Origin: Xanthobacteraceae bacterium
GTDB lineage: Bacteria; Pseudomonadota; Alphaproteobacteria; Rhizobiales; Xanthobacteraceae
Direction of reading: 5' to 3'
Length of the DNA stretch: 9,851 nt
NCBI GenBank assembly: GCA_030039105.1
Contig: JASHQO010000420.1
Coordinates: forward strand, 1 to 9,851
The position numbers and the translations under genes were made by a program. Each line of letters begins with the position of its first letter. Position 1 is the stretch's first letter. A model generated the notes under the pieces. That model ran no database searches. It saw only the letters and a list, made by a program, of their open reading frames with translations, and was not told where the DNA came from. Of this stretch, positions 5,322 to 9,851 are shown one piece after another.

Positions 5322-7276
5322 CGCCGGACGTAAATCTTCCAGCGGCCGGCGCGGTCATCTGCCAGGCGATAATCGTGGCTTGAAGCAAACGGACCGTTGT
5401 CCCAGGCCTTATCCTGCGGCACCACCACGACGACGTCGCAGCGGTATCTGTTCGCGATGTCGTCGATATCCTGCGGTGTGCCTTCGCCGGCAAAGACGCG
5501 GACGAACTGCGCATTGATCGCCTCGCGCTCGCTTGCCGACAGCGGCGCCAATGCCAGTACCAGTTCGCGCCCGGCAAAGCAGGAGCTGCGATCAGCCAAT
5601 AGCGCCCACGAGATATTGGCCGGCCACGGCGTCAGATCCCGCAGATAGAGCGGGTCGTTGGCGATGCGGGCGGTCGACGGCGTAACGCGGCGGACTGCAG
5701 CCCACAGTTCCGGTGCTTGCGCAAAGACATCGCTGTCGCGCGCCGGCGTGCCGAGAATGTTGGAGCGCAGCATCTGTGCGGTGTCCGGCAGGCTCAACAG
5801 CAGCCCGCCGACCGCGGTAGCGACGATCAGGCGGCGCCGCGGCAGGAGCGTTACACCCACGGCCGCAGCAGCGATCAGCACCGCTGTCGCCGGCAGCACC
5901 GCGCGCAGGCCGAGATCATTGTTGTCACCGAGCGTGCTGACCAGCAGCCAGGAGGCGACGAGGCCAGCGCCAGCCAAGCATGCCAATACCGCGACCGCGA
6001 ACTTTTCCGGCCGATAGGCAACGCTGCGCAGCATGACGGCGAGCGAAAGAGCGCCGGCAACATAGACCGCCGGCAATTCGATCGGCAGCAGGACAAGCCA
6101 ATAGGCTGGCAGGTCGAAACCATGCCGCAGCCGGTCGGGAAACAGGCTGCCGAGCACGGCGAACGGGCGAATTACGATGGGACTACCGCCGCCATGGACG
6201 GCAACGGTGCCGAACTGATCGCGCAGGAACGGCATGGCAAGGCCGGCCACCAGCACGGCGGCGACCATCAAGCCGATCAAGAAACGGATTCGCCGTGCCG
6301 GCTCCATACCGAAGAGCAGCACGGGTGTCGCCGCAAGGGCCGCGATCGCGAAAGTAATGCCACCCACATAGGTCGAGCTTTGAAAACCGGCGGTCACCAC
6401 CAGCACCAGGGTCACCAACACGGCCACACGCCGGCGCTCGGCGTAGAGCGCCATCAGCAGCATCGCCGCCACCACGCACGACGCCGACATCAGATGCTGC
6501 GGCACCCACGCGGCCTGGAACAGCCAGCCGGCAAAGCCGGTGGGCGGCGCCAGCAACGGTTCTAGCGAATAGGTACCGACGATCAAGGCGAGCACTTGGC
6601 GCAGCGACGCCGCGGCGGCAAGTGCGATCACCCAGATCGCCGCCGAGGAACGCTTGCCGAGCCAAATCGCGACGCCCATCAGCAGGCACAGCGACGCGAA
6701 CGCCGTGAACCAGGTCAGGGCGATGTCGGCTTCCCAACCGCTCACATGCAGCGGCAGTGCCAGTTCAGCCGCGCTGTAGTGCCAAAGATAGTAATACGGC
6801 AGGTGGTCGGGCACGGCAGCGAACACCGGATTGACCGGCGGCAAGCCCTGCCGTGCCATCGCGTCGATCATGGCGATCTTGGAATGGTCGAAGATCGGAT
6901 CGGCGAGATGGACGCCTTGCGCGGAGAATTTCGGCAGCAGCGCCACCGTCGGCAGCAGCGCGAGCGCCGCGGCGGTCACGTAGGCCGATACCGGAATTTG
7001 TGGTTCAGGCTTACCACCTGTATTCACCGGCTGCCGCAAGCTCGCAACGCTTGCAATCACGCACAGCGCGGCGACGGCAACGACGGCGAGCGGCGAAAAT
7101 CCGATCAGCGTGAACAGCGGCAAGGTCGCGGCGCTGTGCACCGCCCAGCCGATGACCGGAGCCGCGCCGGCGGCAAGCGCCTGCGGCGCCAGACGGCGAC
7201 ACAGCGCATAACCGACCAGGCTCCAGAAGGCGGTGGCCAGCAGCGCGCAGAGGGCAGCATTGACCGGCGACGCCAT
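5318..7276 (-). CDS. Large polytopic membrane protein, GT-C glycosyltransferase-like
   Basis: This 652-residue protein has roughly a dozen hydrophobic segments over the first 500 residues and a soluble C-terminal domain of about 150 residues, probably periplasmic. The first long loop holds DPIFDHSKIAMIDAM (126-140), GLPPVNP (144-150) and a YYYLWHYSAAEL segment (161-172). Aspartate and histidine in this position recall the first-loop acidic site of GT-C enzymes, which use polyprenyl-phosphate sugars. GDNNDLGLR (450-458) before a later helix is another charged, likely functional stretch. The C-terminal domain holds a YRCDVVVVV strand (611-619). The ATG at 7276 is chosen; a TTG at 7336 would add 20 residues without a ribosome-binding site and would overlap the CtrA-like box. 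It may glycosylate a lipid or surface polymer. No closer family is recognised, and the GT-C label is inference from topology and loop motifs. Confidence 0.78.
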   Translation of the reverse strand: MASPVNAALCALLATAFWSLVGYALCRRLAPQALAAGAAPVIGWAVHSAATLPLFTLIGFSPLAVVAVAALCVIASVASLRQPVNTGGKPEPQIPVSAYVTAAALALLPTVALLPKFSAQGVHLADPIFDHSKIAMIDAMARQGLPPVNPVFAAVPDHLPYYYLWHYSAAELALPLHVSGWEADIALTWFTAFASLCLLMGVAIWLGKRSSAAIWVIALAAAASLRQVLALIVGTYSLEPLLAPPTGFAGWLFQAAWVPQHLMSASCVVAAMLLMALYAERRRVAVLVTLVLVVTAGFQSSTYVGGITFAIAALAATPVLLFGMEPARRIRFLIGLMVAAVLVAGLAMPFLRDQFGTVAVHGGGSPIVIRPFAVLGSLFPDRLRHGFDLPAYWLVLLPIELPAVYVAGALSLAVMLRSVAYRPEKFAVAVLACLAGAGLVASWLLVSTLGDNNDLGLRAVLPATAVLIAAAAVGVTLLPRRRLIVATAVGGLLLSLPDTAQMLRSNILGTPARDSDVFAQAPELWAAVRRVTPSTARIANDPLYLRDLTPWPANISWALLADRSSCFAGRELVLALAPLSASEREAINAQFVRVFAGEGTPQDIDDIANRYRCDVVVVVPQDKAWDNGPFASSHDYRLADDRAGRWKIYVRR

Positions 7277-7329
7277 GGTGGATCCAGGCCCGAACAGAGG
7301 CGTTGGCAACGTCACGCGAGCGCGGACGC

Positions 7330-7356
7330 GATTCAAAGCGTTAATGAAAGCTTAAC
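7330..7356. promoter_or_regulatory. Perfect CtrA-type box with adjacent GANTC site
   Basis: TTAA (7341-7344), seven bases, then TTAAC (7352-7356) is an exact match to the full CtrA consensus TTAA-N7-TTAAC. The flanks make it symmetric, so the minus strand reads the same pattern. GATTC at 7330-7334 is a CcrM methylation site. The box is about 65 bases upstream of the ATG at 7276, a sensible distance for a CtrA-controlled promoter. It lies in the gap between the 70-residue protein and the GT-C-like gene, both on the minus strand. Confidence 0.5.
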
Positions 7357-7373
7357 GGCTGGGCGGCGCGCTG

Positions 7374-7586
7374 TCAGGCGCCTTCGGACTTAGCGAGGAC
7401 GTCGGTCCAGTGATCGACGAGCTGTCGCGCCTGGCGAACCGCGGTGGCAAAAGTGTCCTCCTTATAGAGGCTCTTCCACTGCCCGCTCTCATACAACTGC
7501 ACCAGATGCGCCAGAGCGCGACGGGCGCTGAACAGTTGCTGTTCGGCGTTCTTGCGCTGCGCTGCCGTGGTGAGTGTCTTGGTCAT
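7374..7586 (-). CDS. Small conserved-looking protein of unknown function (70 aa)
   Basis: This is a short, highly charged, mostly helical cytoplasmic protein. It begins MTKTLTTAAQRKNAEQQ and continues with alternating basic and hydrophobic positions (LFSARRALAHLVQLYESG, then YKEDTFATAVRQARQLVDHW). It has no signal peptide, membrane segment or cysteine. The pattern suggests two or three helices, perhaps a small helical bundle. The ATG at 7586 is chosen because the upstream open frame (to 7709) runs into the gshA coding region in another frame. A GGA five bases upstream is a weak ribosome-binding site. It lies 77 bases after gshA on the same strand and may share its transcript. I do not recognise the family. 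Coding is supported by the normal amino-acid make-up and an in-frame end 97 bases before the next gene. Confidence 0.68.
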   Translation of the reverse strand: MTKTLTTAAQRKNAEQQLFSARRALAHLVQLYESGQWKSLYKEDTFATAVRQARQLVDHWTDVLAKSEGA

Positions 7587-7663
7587 GGCGTCCGGTGCCT
7601 GTAACCCGACAGCCTGACAAGAAGTCGTAAAAATTGGATCAACCGCCCGGCAGCACGGAACCT

Positions 7664-9034
7664 TTAGTACGCTTCGTCGGTGTAAATTGGATCGACGGAG
7701 CCGCCCCACGGCCCGTGGAATTTCTGCAACAGCTCCTGCGCCGGCGTTGTGCCGCGCTCGAGACGATCCTCGAGCACGTCGAGATAGCGGTTCTCGTCGC
7801 GGCCGCTGGCGTCGAGATGCTTGCGGCGCGTCAGCCCGACGCGGGCGAGCTTGAGCATTTCGGTGGCAAGCTCAAACACGGTGCGGCCGCGGATCTTTGC
7901 CGCCAGCCCCTGCTTCGGTACGTCGTCGCGCAGTTTTTGTCGCTCCTGCGCCGTCCAGTCCTTGGCTAGGTCCCATGCCGCATCGAGGCAGATATCGTCG
8001 TAAAGAATGCCGACCCAGAAGGCCGGCAGCGCCAGAAGATTCGGCAGCGGCCCGGAATCCGCGCCGCGCATTTCCAGATAACGCTTCAGCCGCACTTCCG
8101 GAAAAACCGTGCTGACGTGGTTCGCCCAATCCGACGTTGTGGCGCGCACGCCCGGCAGAGCAGGCAGCTTGCCGGCGAGCAGATCGCGAAACGACTGCCC
8201 GGAGGCATCGATATAGTCGTCGCCGCGCTTGATGAAATACATCGGCACATCGAGCGCGTAGTCTACCCACCGCTCAAATCCCATACCCGGCTCGAACGCC
8301 CATGCCAGGATGCCGGAACGGGCGTTGTCGGTGTCGCGCCAGATTTCCGAGCGGAACGACAGAAAGCCATTAGGCTTGCCTTCGGTAAACGGCGAGTTGG
8401 CGAACAGCACCGTTGCCACCGGCTGCAGGGCCAGCGACACGCGCAGCTTCTTGACCATGTCGGCTTCCGACGAGAAGTCGAGATTGGTCTGCACCGTGCA
8501 GGTGCGGTACATCATGTCGAGGCCGAGCGTGCCGACCTTCGGCATGTAGGCGGTCATGATCTTGTAACGGCCTTTCGGCATGCGCGGCATCTCGGCGCGC
8601 GTCCAGTCCGGCGTCATGCCGATGCCGAGAAAACCGATGTGCAGCGGCGACGCCACCTCGCGCACTTGCGCCAGATGCGCCATCAGCTCGCTGGAGGTCT
8701 GATGCACGGTCTCGAGTTGCGCTCCCGAGAGTTCGAACTGACCGCCAGGCTCGAGCGAGATGGCGCCGCCGCCGGTGACGTCGAACAGGCCGATGATGTG
8801 CGGCCCCTCCACGATCGGTTCCCAGCCGAGCAAATGCTGCATGCCTTCGAGCAGCGCGCGGATGCCGCGGCGGCCTTCGTAGGGTACCGGGCGGTGGCCT
8901 TCGAGCGTGAAGGCGAATTTCTCATGCTCGGTGCCGATGCGGAATCGCGATTTGGGTTTGACGCCTTGCGCGATCCAATCGACCAGATCGTCGCGCCCCT
9001 CGATCGGCGTCAGGTCGATTTGGTCACGCGCCAT
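7664..9034 (-). CDS. gshA: Glutamate-cysteine ligase, plant/proteobacterial type
   Basis: This enzyme catalyses ATP-dependent joining of L-glutamate and L-cysteine to gamma-glutamylcysteine, the first step of glutathione synthesis in the cytoplasm. The 456 residues match the length of the plant-type family found in Alphaproteobacteria, which is unlike the E. coli GshA. Signature stretches are RIGTEHEKFAF (32-42), SLEPGGQFELSG (93-104, the acidic Glu and Gln of the active site), MYRTCTVQTNLDF (175-187), and FANSPFTEGKPNG (211-223) with FRSEIWRDTD (227-236). The C-terminus ends in a helical region and VDPIYTDEAY. The ATG at 9034 is preceded by GGGACC at a reasonable distance. No gshB is in the window. 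The gene is followed by a small unknown protein on the same strand. Its leader holds a palindrome with competing pairings, described separately. Confidence 0.96.
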   Translation of the reverse strand: MARDQIDLTPIEGRDDLVDWIAQGVKPKSRFRIGTEHEKFAFTLEGHRPVPYEGRRGIRALLEGMQHLLGWEPIVEGPHIIGLFDVTGGGAISLEPGGQFELSGAQLETVHQTSSELMAHLAQVREVASPLHIGFLGIGMTPDWTRAEMPRMPKGRYKIMTAYMPKVGTLGLDMMYRTCTVQTNLDFSSEADMVKKLRVSLALQPVATVLFANSPFTEGKPNGFLSFRSEIWRDTDNARSGILAWAFEPGMGFERWVDYALDVPMYFIKRGDDYIDASGQSFRDLLAGKLPALPGVRATTSDWANHVSTVFPEVRLKRYLEMRGADSGPLPNLLALPAFWVGILYDDICLDAAWDLAKDWTAQERQKLRDDVPKQGLAAKIRGRTVFELATEMLKLARVGLTRRKHLDASGRDENRYLDVLEDRLERGTTPAQELLQKFHGPWGGSVDPIYTDEAY

Positions 9035-9036
9035 GC

Positions 9037-9066
9037 AAGGTCCCGGGCAAAAAAGGTCGCGACCTT
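9037..9066 (-). promoter_or_regulatory. Palindrome and alternative hairpin in the gshA leader
   Basis: AAGGTCGCGACCTT (9053-9066) is a perfect 14-bp palindrome that, read toward gshA, is followed by a short T-run. A second GACCTT on the minus strand (9042-9037) overlaps the GGGACC that acts as gshA ribosome-binding site. The upstream AAGGTC can thus pair either with the near GACCTT (terminator-like hairpin: 5-bp stem, CGCG loop, T-run) or with the far one (hiding the ribosome-binding site). It may also simply be an operator, or the end of the upstream dehydrogenase transcript. The stem is short, so the structure is tentative. Confidence 0.4.
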
Positions 9067-9108
9067 ACACACGGCCGGCGGCAAAGCGCAATGCGGCTTG
9101 CAGGCAGT

Positions 9109-9851
9109 TCATGCGGCAGCCGAATGCTTTTGCGGCGGGAAACGGCGATAGAAGGTGTCGTCCTTTTTCGCCATGTCGACAAGCAGCTTGCAGGGCTTGA
9201 AGCGATCGCCATGGTCCTTCGCCAACTGGTTGCACAGCGCGACGAACGCCTTCGTGCCCATGCCGTCGATGTAGGAGATAGTGCCGCCGGTGAACGGCGC
9301 AAAGCCGAAGCCGAGGATCGAGCCGACATCGGCTTCACGCATGTCGGTGACGACGCCCTCCTCGATGCAGCGCGCGGTCTCTAGCGCCTGCATAACGAGG
9401 AGCCGGGCTTTGAGCTCGACGACGTCGAGCGTGTCGGGATCGAGCTTGACCGGCTGCAGATCGGCGAGCCCGCGCCACAGCCGCTTTGGAGCGTTCTGCG
9501 GATAGTCATAAAAGCCCTTGCCGTTCTTACGGCCGTAGCGGCCGCGCTTATCCACCATCTCTTCGAGCAGCGCCTTCTGCCGCGGATCGATTGCTTGCGG
9601 CCCGAGATCGGCCTCGGTGGCCTTGAGGATCTTCCAGGCGAGATCGACTGCGACCTCGTCGTTGAGCGCCAGCGGCCCGACCGGCATGCCGGCCATGCGT
9701 CCGACGTTCTCGATCATCGCCGGCGAGATGCCGTCGGCCAGCATCAAATGACCCTCGCGTAGATAGGTGCCGACCACGCGCGAAGTGTAGAAGCCGCGCG
9801 AATCGTTGACCACGATCGGCGTCTTGCGGATGGCGCGCACGTAGTCGAGCG
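9109..9851 (-). CDS. 3-hydroxyacyl-CoA dehydrogenase / enoyl-CoA hydratase (FadB/FadJ type), C-terminal part
   Basis: This is the C-terminal part of a multifunctional beta-oxidation enzyme that oxidises 3-hydroxyacyl-CoA with NAD. About 247 residues are visible; the N-terminal hydratase and NAD-binding domains lie beyond the right edge. The frame continues past 9840 (the codon there, GTG, is an internal valine in LDYVRAIRKTPI), so it is not a start. The first C-terminal 3HCDH domain shows KTPIVVNDSRGFYTSRV followed by EGHLMLADGISPAMIENVG and GMPVGPLALNDEV. GRKNGKGFYDYP marks the linker. The second domain has EARCIEEGVV-like and GFGFAPFTGGTISYIDGMG segments. The protein ends QKHSAAA. Symbols fadB or fadJ are both used for such proteins in Alphaproteobacteria, so none is assigned. 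It lies 74 bases upstream of gshA on the same strand. Family confidence is very high. Confidence 0.94.
   Translation of the reverse strand, partial: LDYVRAIRKTPIVVNDSRGFYTSRVVGTYLREGHLMLADGISPAMIENVGRMAGMPVGPLALNDEVAVDLAWKILKATEADLGPQAIDPRQKALLEEMVDKRGRYGRKNGKGFYDYPQNAPKRLWRGLADLQPVKLDPDTLDVVELKARLLVMQALETARCIEEGVVTDMREADVGSILGFGFAPFTGGTISYIDGMGTKAFVALCNQLAKDHGDRFKPCKLLVDMAKKDDTFYRRFPPQKHSAAA

Noticed and set aside
5717..6565. Plus-strand open frame of 282 residues opposite the membrane protein
   Set aside because: Gln/Arg/His-rich low-complexity composition typical of a shadow frame; the minus strand gives a coherent polytopic protein.
8117..9151. Plus-strand open frame of 344 residues opposite gshA
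   Set aside because: Arg/His-rich shadow of the unmistakable glutamate-cysteine ligase on the other strand.

Overview
This is a GC-rich bacterial chromosome segment that looks like an alphaproteobacterium of the Hyphomicrobiales (Bradyrhizobium/Rhodopseudomonas/Pseudolabrys-like). That placement rests on protein character: a plant-type glutamate-cysteine ligase, the cytochrome b / sulfite-oxidase-fold pair, the style of the chemoreceptor tail, and a perfect CtrA-type TTAA-N7-TTAAC box. It was not checked by any search. Coding density is high, with no rRNA, tRNA, CRISPR array, insertion sequence or phage gene visible. No gene-free stretch reaches 300 bases; the longest is about 200 bases (3638-3838).

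Layout. Bases 2-370 (+) hold the C-terminal end of a methyl-accepting chemotaxis protein. Facing it on the minus strand is a compact three-gene cassette, in transcription order: a CofC/MobA-like GT-A fold transferase (DUF2064 / TIGR04282 type, 2170-3012), a radical SAM protein with a C-terminal SPASM/twitch-like cysteine set (1055-2128), and a short DPM1-like family 2 glycosyltransferase (378-1067). Upstream, also on the minus strand, is an exported PRC-barrel-like protein (3149-3637). A 201-base divergent region separates it from a plus-strand pair: a four-helix cytochrome b (3839-4516) and a Tat-dependent, probably lipid-anchored molybdopterin oxidoreductase (4530-5321). Convergent with that pair, and overlapping it by four bases at the stop codons, is a large polytopic membrane protein resembling GT-C glycosyltransferases (5318-7276, minus). 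Further upstream on the minus strand lie a 70-residue protein of unknown function (7374-7586), gshA (7664-9034), and the C-terminal part of a FadB/FadJ-type 3-hydroxyacyl-CoA dehydrogenase running off the right edge (9109-9851).

How the genes may work together. The cytochrome b and the molybdoenzyme very likely form one membrane-linked periplasmic redox unit. The GT-A transferase, radical SAM protein and GT2 form a tightly packed operon that could make and transfer an unusual sugar or activated group. The nearby GT-C-like protein would be a logical user of a polyprenyl-phosphate-sugar made by the GT2, but that link is inference. The best candidate for an undescribed system is this cassette. 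The regulatory signals most worth a second look are the CtrA box next to a GANTC site upstream of the membrane protein, a 14-bp palindrome with competing pairings in the gshA leader, and three TTGGTG repeats 20-21 bases apart upstream of the cassette.
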